Positions 49,301-57,783 of a DNA stretch of 64,000 nucleotides are shown piece by piece. The DNA is from Streptomyces sp. NRRL S-337 (GTDB lineage Bacteria; Actinomycetota; Actinomycetes; Streptomycetales; Streptomycetaceae). The translations under genes were made by a program, and so were the position numbers. How positions within the stretch are numbered: position 1 is the first letter of the stretch; each line of letters starts with the position of its first letter. The stretch lies in the NCBI RefSeq assembly GCF_000720175.1, contig NZ_JOIX01000037.1, positions 1 to 64,000 of the forward strand. Direction: 5' to 3'. Below the pieces are notes generated by a model that was given only the letters and a program-made list of their open reading frames with translations, was not told the origin of the DNA and did not search any database.

Positions 49301-49348
49301 GCGGCACCTCCTACCCCCTCCCGACCGGAACTGTGCTTCCATCATCCG

Positions 49349-49819
49349 GTGCTGAGGAGACGACGGGCCACCGACCTCGACGCCTGCACGGCCGTACTGG
49401 CCGAGGTGCACGCGCACAGCGGATATCCCCACCACTGGCCGGACGACCCGGCGCGCTGGCTGACCCCCGACGGACTGACCGCCGCCTGGGTCGCCCTGTC
49501 GGCCGGCCGGATCGTCGGCCACGGCGCGCTGTGCGGACGCGAGGTCAGCCGCCTCTACGTCGCCCCCGGCGCCCGCGGCGCGGGCCACGGCGGACGCCTG
49601 CTCGGCGCCGTCGAGAACGCCGCGGCGGCCCGCGGACTGCGCCCCGTACTGGAGGTGAAGGCCACCGACACCGCGGCCATCGCCCTCTACGAGCGGCGCG
49701 GCTGGGTCCGCCACGCCACCGGGCAGCAGGACTGGGGAGCGGGGGAGAGGGTGACGGTGCACCGCTACGAGCGGGTCGGGCCGGCGAGGCGTGGGCTCCC
49801 CGCGTTCCCGCCTCGCTGA
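49349..49819 (+). CDS. GNAT family N-acetyltransferase
   Basis: A 156-aa acetyltransferase: LRRRRATDLDACTAVLAEVH starts the fold, VSRLYVAPGARGAGHGGRLL contains the acetyl-CoA loop (R-G-A-G-H-G-G), and LEVKATDTAAIALYERRGW is motif B. The start is GTG 49349 without a good ribosome site; the upstream open frame is a shadow of the PAP2/DAGK gene. The two genes' starts are only 48 bp apart, so this mRNA may be leaderless. Acceptor unknown. Confidence 0.85.
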   Translation: MLRRRRATDLDACTAVLAEVHAHSGYPHHWPDDPARWLTPDGLTAAWVALSAGRIVGHGALCGREVSRLYVAPGARGAGHGGRLLGAVENAAAARGLRPVLEVKATDTAAIALYERRGWVRHATGQQDWGAGERVTVHRYERVGPARRGLPAFPPR

Positions 49820-49878
49820 TCGGGTGTTTCCGCGCCCCGGCGGGTGTGTGCCCGAACGGCCCGGCACACCGATGAGTC

Positions 49879-50718
49879 ATGGCAGATTCCGAGAAGGCGG
49901 CACCGGGCCCGGAGGCCGGTGCGGTGCTCAGCACACGAGGGCTGCTGGGCGGCGCCGCGGCGATGCTCACGGTGTCCGCGGTGTTGATCTACGTGGCCGG
50001 CATCGTGGCGCTCGCGGCACGGATGAAGGTGCACGGGTTCTGGTGGGGACTGGTGCTCAGCCAGCTGCCCCGTGAGGTGCTCCAGGAGATCGCGGCCTCT
50101 TCGGTCCTGCTCCCCGCCCTGGCGTTCGCCGTGGTCGGCTACTTGCTCCCGAGACTGGTCCTGCCGGGCCACTCGCGGCTGCGCCGCGGACTCACCGTGC
50201 TCTTCGAGCGGGCGCCGCGATCCGCTTTCGTCCTGCTGACCGCGTTGTTGGCGGTTCCGGGAACCGTCGCCCTGATCCACGCCGGGACGGCCCGTGCGCG
50301 CTGGATGATCGTCCTGGCGGAGATCGTGCTCCTCCCGGCGGCGGCGTTCCTCGCCACCGCACTGCGGAAGATGCGCCGCTACCGGGAAGCCCAGCCCGGT
50401 GTCTGGATCGCGGCATGTACGACCGCGATGATGCTGACGGCCGTCCCGGGCGCGGTGGCCTGGTCGGCGAGTCTGCCGCTCTACGACGCGCGGGCCTGCG
50501 GGGCGGGTTACGAACTGGATGCCTACTTCATCGGTGCGGCCAGCGACTGGACCTATCTCGCCGAGCCCTCCTACGACCCCAAGACCGGCCGCGCGATCGC
50601 GCCGCAGCTGGTCATGGTCCCGACCAGCCGGGTGAACGCGGTGACCGTGACCCGGGGCGACACCGACTGCAGCCCCACCGAAGGCCAGCTCGGCACCACC
50701 AAGGCCGCGGCGTCCTGA
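49879..50718 (+). CDS. Hypothetical integral membrane protein
   Basis: A 279-aa membrane protein with about five hydrophobic segments (AAAMLTVSAVLIYVAGIVAL at ~26-45, VLLPALAFAVVGYLL, FVLLTALLAVPGTVALI, MIVLAEIVLLPAAAFLA, ACTTAMMLTAVPGAVAW). The C-terminal ~80 residues are extracytoplasmic with two cysteines (ARACGAGY, TDCSP) that could form a disulfide. I recognise no family. ATG 49879 start. It stands between an acetyltransferase and the aminotransferase-fold gene with no clear operon link. Confidence 0.75.
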   Translation: MADSEKAAPGPEAGAVLSTRGLLGGAAAMLTVSAVLIYVAGIVALAARMKVHGFWWGLVLSQLPREVLQEIAASSVLLPALAFAVVGYLLPRLVLPGHSRLRRGLTVLFERAPRSAFVLLTALLAVPGTVALIHAGTARARWMIVLAEIVLLPAAAFLATALRKMRRYREAQPGVWIAACTTAMMLTAVPGAVAWSASLPLYDARACGAGYELDAYFIGAASDWTYLAEPSYDPKTGRAIAPQLVMVPTSRVNAVTVTRGDTDCSPTEGQLGTTKAAAS

Positions 50719-50800
50719 CGCCCCCCGGGGATCACCACCCGTCCCCGCGACGTGTCGCCCCCGGGCGGCACCGGCGCGATCTGCGAAGGTGGACGGGGCC

Positions 50801-50818
50801 GCCCATCATGTGATGGGC
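50801..50818. promoter_or_regulatory. Perfect 8-2-8 palindrome upstream of the aminotransferase-like gene
   Basis: GCCCATCA-TG-TGATGGGC is a perfect inverted repeat 36 bp before the ATG at 50855. It is the right size for a dimeric repressor site. Confidence 0.6.
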
Positions 50819-50854
50819 CCACGATCGACCCGCCGTCGTGGAGTGGAGGTACGG

Positions 50855-52069
50855 ATGCAGCGGACCGCCCCCGATCCGCGGCCTGAGCCGGACCCGGACC
50901 CTCCGGTGGGCCTGCCGGTCCTGCCGGACCTCGCCGCGCACCTCGCCGCGGCCGCCGGCCGTACCGACGCCGAACCCCCCGGGGGCGGCGCCCCGCTGCG
51001 CACCGCCGCCGCCGGCCACTGGGAACGCCGCGGCCTGGCCACCGGCCCCGGCCAGATCCTCGCCGCACCCGGGGCGACCCCGCTGCTGCTCGCGCTGTAC
51101 GCCGCCGCCGACGGCGCCGTGGTCCTGCCCCGGCCCTGCTCGGAGTCGTACGCACCGCCCGCCCGGCTGCTCGGCCGGGCGGTGCACCGGGCGCCGGTGC
51201 CCGCGGAGTCCGGTGGGCTGCCCGACCCGTTCGCGCTGCTGGAGACCGTCCGCCGGGCCCGCGGGCACGGCGACCCCCCGCGGGTGCTGGTGCTCTCCGT
51301 CCCTGACGACCCGACCGGCACCTGCCCCGCGCCCGAGCAGCTGCACGAGGTGTGCGAGGCGGCGGCCGAAGAGGGGCTGTGGGTCCTCAGCGACGAGACC
51401 CGCCGCGACCTGCTGCACGAACCGCACGACACCGTGCTGCTCAGCCCCGCCGAGATGCTGCCCGGCGAGGTCGTGGTGATCACGGACCTGCGCGCCACCC
51501 TGCTGCCCGCCTCCTGGCCCGCCGCGCTGGCCCGCTTCCCGGACACCCGCCGGGGCGCCGAGCTGCGCACCGCCACCCTGGAGGTGCTCGCCGAGCTCCG
51601 CACCCCGCTTCCGGGCCCGCTCGCCTGCGCCGTGACCCATGCGCTCGGCGAGCCCGACACCGTACGGGCCCGGACGGCCACCGTCGCCCGGATCCACAGC
51701 GTGCTCACCACCGCCCTCCACCACGTCCTCACCGAGGCGGGCGCCCTCTGCCGGCCGCCGCGCGCCGGCAGTCACCTCTACGCCGACCTGGAACCGCTGC
51801 GGCGCCCCCTCACCACCCATGGCATCGTCGAATCCACCGCGCTGGAACGGGAGTTGGCGCCCTGGGCGGCGCGCGGCGGACACCGCTTCGGCGACGATCC
51901 GGGCGCGCTGCGGGTCCGGCTGGGCGCCGAGGCCCTGCTGGGCGCCGACCAGGAGCTGCGGCAACGCGTCCTGGACGCCCCCGACCCGCTGCAACTCCCG
52001 CACATCACCGAGGCGTTGACCGCCCTTTCGCGCGCCCTGGCCGCGCTCACGGCCGCCGGGGACGGCTGA
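50855..52069 (+). CDS. Aminotransferase class I/II-fold protein lacking the PLP lysine
   Basis: A 404-aa protein with the fold-type I aminotransferase layout: GQILAAPGATPLLLALYAAA (cofactor-domain helix), VLVLSVPDDPTGTCP where NPTG has become DPTG, LSDETRRDLLHE where SDE-x-Y has become SDETR, and VVVITDLRATLLPASW where the SxxK lysine should be. The whole protein contains no lysine at all. A PLP Schiff base is therefore impossible, and it is probably a non-catalytic or repurposed protein. ATG 50855 follows GTGGAGGT. The metallo-hydrolase gene begins 70 bp downstream, so they may share an mRNA. Confidence 0.85.
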   Translation: MQRTAPDPRPEPDPDPPVGLPVLPDLAAHLAAAAGRTDAEPPGGGAPLRTAAAGHWERRGLATGPGQILAAPGATPLLLALYAAADGAVVLPRPCSESYAPPARLLGRAVHRAPVPAESGGLPDPFALLETVRRARGHGDPPRVLVLSVPDDPTGTCPAPEQLHEVCEAAAEEGLWVLSDETRRDLLHEPHDTVLLSPAEMLPGEVVVITDLRATLLPASWPAALARFPDTRRGAELRTATLEVLAELRTPLPGPLACAVTHALGEPDTVRARTATVARIHSVLTTALHHVLTEAGALCRPPRAGSHLYADLEPLRRPLTTHGIVESTALERELAPWAARGGHRFGDDPGALRVRLGAEALLGADQELRQRVLDAPDPLQLPHITEALTALSRALAALTAAGDG

Positions 52070-52139
52070 TCCACCGGCCCTGCGCGCCCCGACCCCGTTG
52101 TGAACCGCCCCGGTTCTGTCCACCGAATGGAGCCCCTCG

Positions 52140-53285
52140 ATGACCGAACAGACCGAGCGCTCCCTCGCCGAGCAGTCCGCCGACCACCGGGGCGGCATCG
52201 GCGCCGGACCGGGCGGGCCGGCGGACCCCGGCACCGCCCCGGCACCGGTCACCGCCCCGGCACCGGTCACCGCCCCGGCACCGGTCACCGACACCCCGCC
52301 GCCTCTGGCCGAGCCCCGCCCGCTGGGCGAAACCCGCACCTGGCCCCGGGACTTCACCGACCGGCTGACCGCCCCGCTGCCCGGCGTCCGCGCGCTGGCC
52401 CGGATCGCCCGCGAGGGCAAGCTGCGCCCGGCCCCCGAAACGCTGCGGGAGATCCAGCAGCTGCCGTTCGAGCCGGGCCCGCTGCCGGCCGCCGGCCCCA
52501 CCACCGTCGCCCTCACCTGGGCCGGCCACGCCAGCTGGATCATCCGGATCGCCGGCCTGACCCTCCTGACCGACCCGGTCTGGTCCCGCAAGATCCTCGG
52601 CACCCCGCCCCGGGTCACCCCCGTCGGCGTCCGCTGGGAGGACCTGCCGCCGGTCGACGCCGTCCTCATCAGCCACAACCACTACGACCACCTCGACATC
52701 CCCACCCTCAAGCGGCTGCCCCGGCACACCCCGCTGCTGCTGCCCGCCGGACTGGCCTGCTGGGCCCGCCGGCGCGGCTTCCGCCACGTCACCGACCTCG
52801 ACTGGTGGGAAGCGGTCGAACTCCCCGCACCCGGCGGCCCGGTGCGCCTCGACTTCGTCCCCGCCCACCACTGGAGCAAGCGCACCCTCACCGACACCTG
52901 CCGCTCCCTGTGGGGCGGCTGGCTGCTCACCGCCCCCGACGGACGGCGGGTCCACTTCGCCGGGGACACCGGCTACGGCCACTGGTTCGAGGAGATCGGC
53001 CGCCGCTACCCGGGCATCGACCTGTCACTGCTGCCGATCGGCGCCTACGACCCGCGCTGGATGCTGCGCCCGGTGCACACCGACCCCGAGGAGGCGGTCC
53101 GGGCCTGCCAGGATCTGGGCGCCCGCGCGCTGGTGCCGATGCACTGGTCCACGTTCCTGCTCTCCGGTGAGCCGCCGCTGGAACCGCTGCGCAGGGTCCG
53201 CGCCGCCTGGGAGACGACCGGCCGCCCCCGCGAGGACCTGTGGGACCTGCCCGTGGGTGCGTCCCGGGTACTGGCGGAACGCTGA
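52140..53285 (+). CDS. MBL-fold metallo-hydrolase (UlaG/NAPE-PLD-like)
   Basis: A 381-aa metallo-beta-lactamase-fold enzyme. ISHNHYDHLD holds the HxHxDH zinc motif, VPAHHWSKRT, FAGDTGYGHW and MHWSTF the remaining ligands. This is the NAPE-PLD/UlaG-like subgroup that cleaves lipid phosphodiesters or lactones. The N-terminal ~55 residues are a disordered Pro/Ala tail with three APAPVT repeats (18-bp tandem DNA repeats, 52236-52289). No signal peptide. ATG 52140. It follows the lysine-less aminotransferase-fold gene. Confidence 0.9.
   Translation: MTEQTERSLAEQSADHRGGIGAGPGGPADPGTAPAPVTAPAPVTAPAPVTDTPPPLAEPRPLGETRTWPRDFTDRLTAPLPGVRALARIAREGKLRPAPETLREIQQLPFEPGPLPAAGPTTVALTWAGHASWIIRIAGLTLLTDPVWSRKILGTPPRVTPVGVRWEDLPPVDAVLISHNHYDHLDIPTLKRLPRHTPLLLPAGLACWARRRGFRHVTDLDWWEAVELPAPGGPVRLDFVPAHHWSKRTLTDTCRSLWGGWLLTAPDGRRVHFAGDTGYGHWFEEIGRRYPGIDLSLLPIGAYDPRWMLRPVHTDPEEAVRACQDLGARALVPMHWSTFLLSGEPPLEPLRRVRAAWETTGRPREDLWDLPVGASRVLAER
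52236..52289 (+). repeat. In-frame 18-bp tandem repeat, three copies
   Basis: Three exact copies of GCCCCGGCACCGGTCACC within the metallo-hydrolase gene add APAPVT units in a disordered N-terminal tail. Copy number could change without a frameshift. Confidence 0.9.
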
Positions 53286-53548
53286 CGGGACGGTACGGCC
53301 GGGGCCGCGGCGGGACGGCTCCCACCACCGCCACGGTGCGGTGCGCGCCTTCGAGGAGCGGATCGGCCGCGCGGTGCCACCGCGGACGAAATACGGCCCG
53401 ACGGCCCGGCCTCCGAAGGTTTTGCCGCGCCGGACCACCCTCCGCCGCACAAATCCCGCTGATTTGGGCCCCGGCCGTTCGATCACCGACCATTACCGTT
53501 GCTCGGTAACCCCGGGTGCACCGCGCACGACGAGAGGCCCACCACGCC

Positions 53549-54937
53549 ATGCACGACCGGCACACCCGCCGCTTCGGTCTCGGGACCGCCACCTGCCTGG
53601 TGATGGGCAACATCATCGGCGGCGGAATCTTCCTCCTCCCGGCTTCCGTGGCCCCCTTCGGCACCGTCAGCCTGGTCGCCTTCGGCGTGCTCACCATCGG
53701 CGCGGTCGCCCTCGCCCTGGTCTTCGGCCGGCTCGCCGAGCGCCACCCGGACACCGGCGGGCCCTACGTCTACGCGCGCGAGGCGTTCGGCGACTTCGCC
53801 GGCTTCCTCTCGGCCTGGTCGTACTGGACCATGACCTGGGTCAGCAACGCCGCCCTCGCGGTCGCCGCCGTCGGCTACGTGCACGTCCTCGTCCCCGGCC
53901 ACGCCTCCGCCGGCACCGACCTGCTGGTCGCGCTCGCCGCCCTCTGGCTCCCGGCCCTCGCCAACTTCGCCGGCACCCGCTACGTGGGCGCCGTCCAGAT
54001 GGTCTCCACGATCCTCAAGTTCGTCCCGCTGCTCTTCATCGCGGTCGTCGGACTGTTCTTCTTCGACCCGCACAACCTGGGCCCGTTCCACGCCGGCCAC
54101 GGCAGCGCACTCGGCGGCATGTCCGCCGCCGCCGCGATCCTGCTCTACTCCTACGTCGGCGTGGAGTCCGCGGCGATGAGCGCCGGCGAGGTCCGCGACC
54201 CGGAGCGCAACGTCGGCCGGGCCACCGTCCTCGGCACCGTCGGCGCCGCCGTCGTCTACCTGCTGGGCACCCTCGCGGTCTTCGGCACCGTCGCGCACAC
54301 CAAGCTGGTGAACTCCACGGCGCCGTTCTCGGACGCGGTGAACGCGATGTTCGGCGGCCACTGGGGCGGCACCCTCGTCGCCGGCGCCGCCGTCGTCTCG
54401 ATCATCGGCGCGCTCAACGGCTGGACGCTGATGAGCGCCCAGTCGCCGTACGCCGCCGCCAAGGACGGCCTCTTCCCCGCGCCGTTCCTGATCAAGCGCC
54501 GCGGTGTCCCCACCGTCGGCGTGCTCGCCGCCGTCGTCCTCGCCAGCGCGCTGACCGTCATCAACTACTTCCTCGGCACCGGCGGCGTCTTCCAGATCCT
54601 GGTGCTGATCACCACCTTCTCCGCCACCGTCCCCTACCTCCTCGCCGCCGGCGCCCAGGTCTACTTCCTCCTCACCGGCCGCCGCGACCGGGTCCGCCCG
54701 GCCCGCTTCGCCCGCGACCTGACCCTCGCGCTGGCCGCCTTCGGCTTCACCTTCTGGCTCGTCGCCGGCGCCGGCTACGCCGCGATCTACCAGGGCGTGC
54801 TGTTCCTCTTCGCCGGAATCCTCGTCTACGCCTGGATGGCCGCCCGCCGCACCACCCGGCAGGCCCCCACGGCCGGCCCGGCGGCCCCCGGGGCCGACCA
54901 CACGGACGACCAGGAACCCGCGCGCCTTGCCGGGTGA
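53549..54937 (+). CDS. APC family amino-acid permease
   Basis: A 462-aa membrane transporter with about 12 helices. FGLGTATCLVMGNIIGGGIF (helix 1, with the unwound GGGIF segment that binds the substrate backbone) and YSYVGVESAAMSAGEVRDPE (helix 6 region) are APC signatures resembling YjeH and arginine/agmatine antiporters. It moves amino acids or amines by exchange or proton symport. ATG 53549 follows GAGAGG; GTG 53516 is an upstream alternative. The last 30 residues are a hydrophilic tail. No biosynthetic neighbour indicates the substrate. Confidence 0.9.
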   Translation: MHDRHTRRFGLGTATCLVMGNIIGGGIFLLPASVAPFGTVSLVAFGVLTIGAVALALVFGRLAERHPDTGGPYVYAREAFGDFAGFLSAWSYWTMTWVSNAALAVAAVGYVHVLVPGHASAGTDLLVALAALWLPALANFAGTRYVGAVQMVSTILKFVPLLFIAVVGLFFFDPHNLGPFHAGHGSALGGMSAAAAILLYSYVGVESAAMSAGEVRDPERNVGRATVLGTVGAAVVYLLGTLAVFGTVAHTKLVNSTAPFSDAVNAMFGGHWGGTLVAGAAVVSIIGALNGWTLMSAQSPYAAAKDGLFPAPFLIKRRGVPTVGVLAAVVLASALTVINYFLGTGGVFQILVLITTFSATVPYLLAAGAQVYFLLTGRRDRVRPARFARDLTLALAAFGFTFWLVAGAGYAAIYQGVLFLFAGILVYAWMAARRTTRQAPTAGPAAPGADHTDDQEPARLAG

Positions 54938-54985
54938 CCGCACCGGGGACAATGCCCCGGGCGCCCCGACGGAGAGGACAGCGTG

Positions 54986-55966
54986 ATGCGGCTGCTGGTC
55001 ACCGGTGCCGCCGGTTTCATCGGCTCGCACTACGTGCGCGGCCTGCTGGGCGGGGCGTACCCCGGCGCCGGGGACGTCCGGGTCACCGTGCTCGACAAGC
55101 TCACCTACGCCGGCAACCCGGCCAACCTCGCGCCGGTGCGCGACCATCCCGGCCTCACCTTCGTCCGGGGCGACATCTGCGACGGTCCGCTGCTCGCCGA
55201 CCTGCTGCCCGGGCACGACGCGGTGCTCAACTTCGCCGCGGAGTCCCACGTCGACCGCTCCATAGCCGGCGCGGACGCCTTCGTCCGCACCAACGTGCTC
55301 GGCACCCACACCCTCCTGGAAGCGGTGCGCCGCACCGGCGTACCGCGCTTCGTCCAGATCTCCACCGACGAGGTGTACGGCTCCATCGAGGACGGGGCGT
55401 GGACCGAGGAGAGCCCGCTGCTGCCCAACTCGCCCTACGCGGCGACCAAGGCCAGCGCCGACCTCCTCGTCCGGTCCTACGCCCGCACCTACGGGCTGGA
55501 CGCGAGCATCACCCGCTGCAGCAACAACTACGGGCCGTACCAGTACCCGGAGAAGGTCATCCCGCTGTTCGTGACCTCCCTGCTGTCCGGCGGGACCGTG
55601 CCGCTCTACGGCGACGGCCGGCACGTCCGTGACTGGCTGCACGTCGACGACCACTGCCGCGGCATCCACCTCGTACTGGAACGGGGCCGCCCCGGCGAGG
55701 TCTACCACATAGGCGGCGGCGAGGAACTGACCAATCTGCACCTGACCAAGCTGCTGCTGGACGCCTGCGGCGCCGGCCCGGACCGGATCCGCCACGTCGC
55801 CGACCGGCCCGGCCACGACCGCCGCTACGCCCTCGACGACCGCAAGCTGCGCGCGCTGGGCTACGCCCCCGAGGTGCCGTTCCGCACCGGACTGCTGCGC
55901 ACCGTCGCCTGGTACCGCGACAACCCCGGCTGGTGGCAGCCGCTGCGCGTCCCGCACCCCCGCTGA
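54986..55966 (+). CDS. rfbB: dTDP-glucose 4,6-dehydratase
   Basis: A 326-aa extended SDR that converts dTDP-glucose to dTDP-4-keto-6-deoxyglucose with bound NAD. MRLLVTGAAGFIGSHYVRGL has the GxxGxxG site, then FAAESHVDRSI, QISTDEVYGSIEDG (catalytic Thr-Asp-Glu), YAATKAS (YxxxK) and RCSNNYGPYQYPEKVIP. All are textbook RmlB. ATG 54986 is placed 7 nt after GGAGAGGA; GTG 54983 is adjacent. It stands alone, without rmlA, C or D, so it may be a second copy for a modified sugar. Confidence 0.93.
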   Translation: MRLLVTGAAGFIGSHYVRGLLGGAYPGAGDVRVTVLDKLTYAGNPANLAPVRDHPGLTFVRGDICDGPLLADLLPGHDAVLNFAAESHVDRSIAGADAFVRTNVLGTHTLLEAVRRTGVPRFVQISTDEVYGSIEDGAWTEESPLLPNSPYAATKASADLLVRSYARTYGLDASITRCSNNYGPYQYPEKVIPLFVTSLLSGGTVPLYGDGRHVRDWLHVDDHCRGIHLVLERGRPGEVYHIGGGEELTNLHLTKLLLDACGAGPDRIRHVADRPGHDRRYALDDRKLRALGYAPEVPFRTGLLRTVAWYRDNPGWWQPLRVPHPR

Positions 55967-56102
55967 CGAGGGCCATTACCTCCGACGTCATCGACCCCGG
56001 CCGCGCCGCCCGGCAAGCTGAGGGCACCGGTTCACGGGCCGGCGCACTCCGGCCCGTGAACCGCGATCCCCACATGGTTACGGACGTGACGAGGAGCAGA
56101 TC

Positions 56103-56477
56103 ATGACGGAGCAGCAGCGGTACGCGGACGCGGTGGCACGGTACTTCGAGGCGTGGAACGCGACCGAGGAGGAGGCGCTCGGGAAGGCCGTCGCCGCGGC
56201 CTTCGACGGGCAGGCCACCTACACCGACCCGCTGGCCGACGTGGCCGGCCACGACGGACTGGCGGCGGTGATCACCGGGGCCCACGCGCAGTTCCCGGGA
56301 TTCGTCTTCCGGCAGCTGGGGGACGTGGACGGGCACCACGACGTGGCGCGGTTCGGCTGGGAGCTGGTGGCGCCGGACGGCACGGCGCCGGTCGCCGGCT
56401 TCGACGTGGTGCGGCTGGCCGACGACGGGCGGATCCGCACCGTGGTGGGGTTCCTGGACCGGGTGCCCGCCATGTGA
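56103..56477 (+). CDS. SnoaL/NTF2-like protein
   Basis: A 124-aa cone-shaped alpha+beta barrel protein. YADAVARYFEAWNATEEEAL is the opening helix, and YTDPLADVAGHDGLAAVITG with FPGFVFRQLGDVDGHHDVAR form the sheet typical of SnoaL-like proteins. Family members include cyclases, isomerases and ligand-binding proteins; here no catalytic set can be assigned. ATG 56103 follows GAGGAG. It is convergent with the XRE regulator gene (12 bp gap). Confidence 0.83.
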   Translation: MTEQQRYADAVARYFEAWNATEEEALGKAVAAAFDGQATYTDPLADVAGHDGLAAVITGAHAQFPGFVFRQLGDVDGHHDVARFGWELVAPDGTAPVAGFDVVRLADDGRIRTVVGFLDRVPAM

Positions 56478-56489
56478 GGGGCGGGCCCG

Positions 56490-57308
56490 TTATCCGGCCT
56501 GCTCGCGCAGATAGGTGACCGTTTCCGGGTCGGCGGGGAGGAAGGTCTCCACCGCGAGTTCGGAAACGGTCACATCCATCGGGGTGTTGAACGTGGCGAT
56601 GGTCGAGATGAAGGACAGCACCCGGCCGTCGTGCTCGATCATCATCGGCAACGCGAACGGCGCATGACCGCCGAAGGACGCCCGCTCGCGGCCGCCCGGA
56701 GGCAGCGGATAGCCGCTCACCTCCTCATAGAGCGCACGCAGCGGCGCGGACCGCATCAGGGCCAGCTGGCGCTCCATCTGGCCGAGCAGATGCTCGCGCC
56801 ATTCCAGGAAGTTGCGGATGCGGGGCGCCAGGCCCCCCGGGTGCAAGGTGATCCGCATGGCGTTCAGCGGCGGCGTGAGGAGGGCCGGGTCGACGTCCGC
56901 CAGCAGCATGGTGATGCCGCGGTTCGCCGCCTGGACGGTGTAGAGCCCGTCGACCACCAGCGCCGGGAACGGCTCGTAGCCGGTCAGCAGCCGTTCCAGA
57001 CCGGAGCGCAGGGCATCCATGGCGGGGTCGTCCAGCGGGGTCTCGGGGAAGGTGGGGGCGTAGCCGGCGGCGATCAGCAGCGCGTTGCGCTCGCGTACGG
57101 GTACGTCGAGGTGTTCGGCCAGGCGGAGCACCATCTCCTGGCTCGGGCGGGAGCGGCCGGTCTCGATGAAGCTGATGTGCCGGGCGGAGGAGTCGGCGCG
57201 CAGCGCCAGCTCCAGCTGGCTGATCCGGCGCCGGTCACGCCATTCGCGCAGCAGCGCGCCCACCCCTGCGCTCGTCTCCGGCGGGGCCGGCGCCGCAACA
57301 GTCGTCAT
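56490..57308 (-). CDS. XRE-family regulator with MmyB-like ligand domain
   Basis: A 272-aa regulator. HTH at about residues 14-68: LLREWRDRRRISQLELALRA then SARHISFIETGRSRPSQEMV. The remainder (AANRGITMLLADVDPALLTP, LNAMRITLHPGGLAPRIRNF) is the MmyB-like, PAS-fold ligand-binding domain common in actinobacteria; fatty acids are suspected ligands. It is convergent with the SnoaL-like gene and divergent from the pterin dehydratase gene. The intergenic region contains TTGTCAGGAACCGTCAA (about 57352), an imperfect dyad that could be its operator. Confidence 0.92.
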   Translation of the reverse strand: MTTVAAPAPPETSAGVGALLREWRDRRRISQLELALRADSSARHISFIETGRSRPSQEMVLRLAEHLDVPVRERNALLIAAGYAPTFPETPLDDPAMDALRSGLERLLTGYEPFPALVVDGLYTVQAANRGITMLLADVDPALLTPPLNAMRITLHPGGLAPRIRNFLEWREHLLGQMERQLALMRSAPLRALYEEVSGYPLPPGGRERASFGGHAPFALPMMIEHDGRVLSFISTIATFNTPMDVTVSELAVETFLPADPETVTYLREQAG

Positions 57309-57435
57309 GGCGATGACGGTAATCGATCGGCGGCCCGACGTACGATCGAATTGTCAGGAACCGTCAACCGGCACAGATGACGGGACGTCACCGCGCACGG
57401 CGGCGGCACGACGACACCGGTGAGAGGGGAACGCG

Positions 57436-57744
57436 ATGGCCCAGGTGGAACCGCTCGGTGAGAAGGAGATCGAGGAACGGCTCGCGGAGCTGCCGGGCTG
57501 GTCCGTCGAGGACGACCGGCTGTGCCGCAGCTACCACTTCCCAGGACACCTCCCGGCGGCCGTGATGGTCATGCACATCGCCCGCATCCAGGAGGAGTTG
57601 GACCACCACGCCGATCTGACGCTGGGCTACAACCGGCTGACCGTCGCGGTGAACACCCACAGCATCGGCGGCAAGGTCACCGACCTCGACTTCGGACTGG
57701 CCCGCCGCATCGAGGAGATCGCCGGGGCACACAGCGCGCACTGA
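57436..57744 (+). CDS. Pterin-4a-carbinolamine dehydratase
   Basis: A 102-aa enzyme that dehydrates 4a-hydroxytetrahydropterin to the quinonoid dihydropterin. LPGWSVEDDRLCRSYHFPGH leads into the signature region EELDHHADLTLGYNRLTV, where the paired histidines (HH) and Asp form the active site; NTHSIGGKVTDLDFGLARRI follows, as in the family. Homologues also dimerise transcription factors, but no aromatic hydroxylase gene is adjacent here. ATG 57436 follows GAGAGGGGA. It ends 15 bp before the hairpin at 57759. Confidence 0.93.
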   Translation: MAQVEPLGEKEIEERLAELPGWSVEDDRLCRSYHFPGHLPAAVMVMHIARIQEELDHHADLTLGYNRLTVAVNTHSIGGKVTDLDFGLARRIEEIAGAHSAH

Positions 57745-57758
57745 CCGGTGCGGCACCC

Positions 57759-57778
57759 GCCCGCCCCGCCGGGCGGGC
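57759..57778. terminator. Bidirectional terminator candidate
   Basis: GCCCGCCC-CGCC-GGGCGGGC, a perfect 8-bp stem with a 4-nt loop, in the 39-bp gap between the convergent pterin dehydratase and YihY genes. Confidence 0.65.
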
Positions 57779-57783
57779 CGCGC

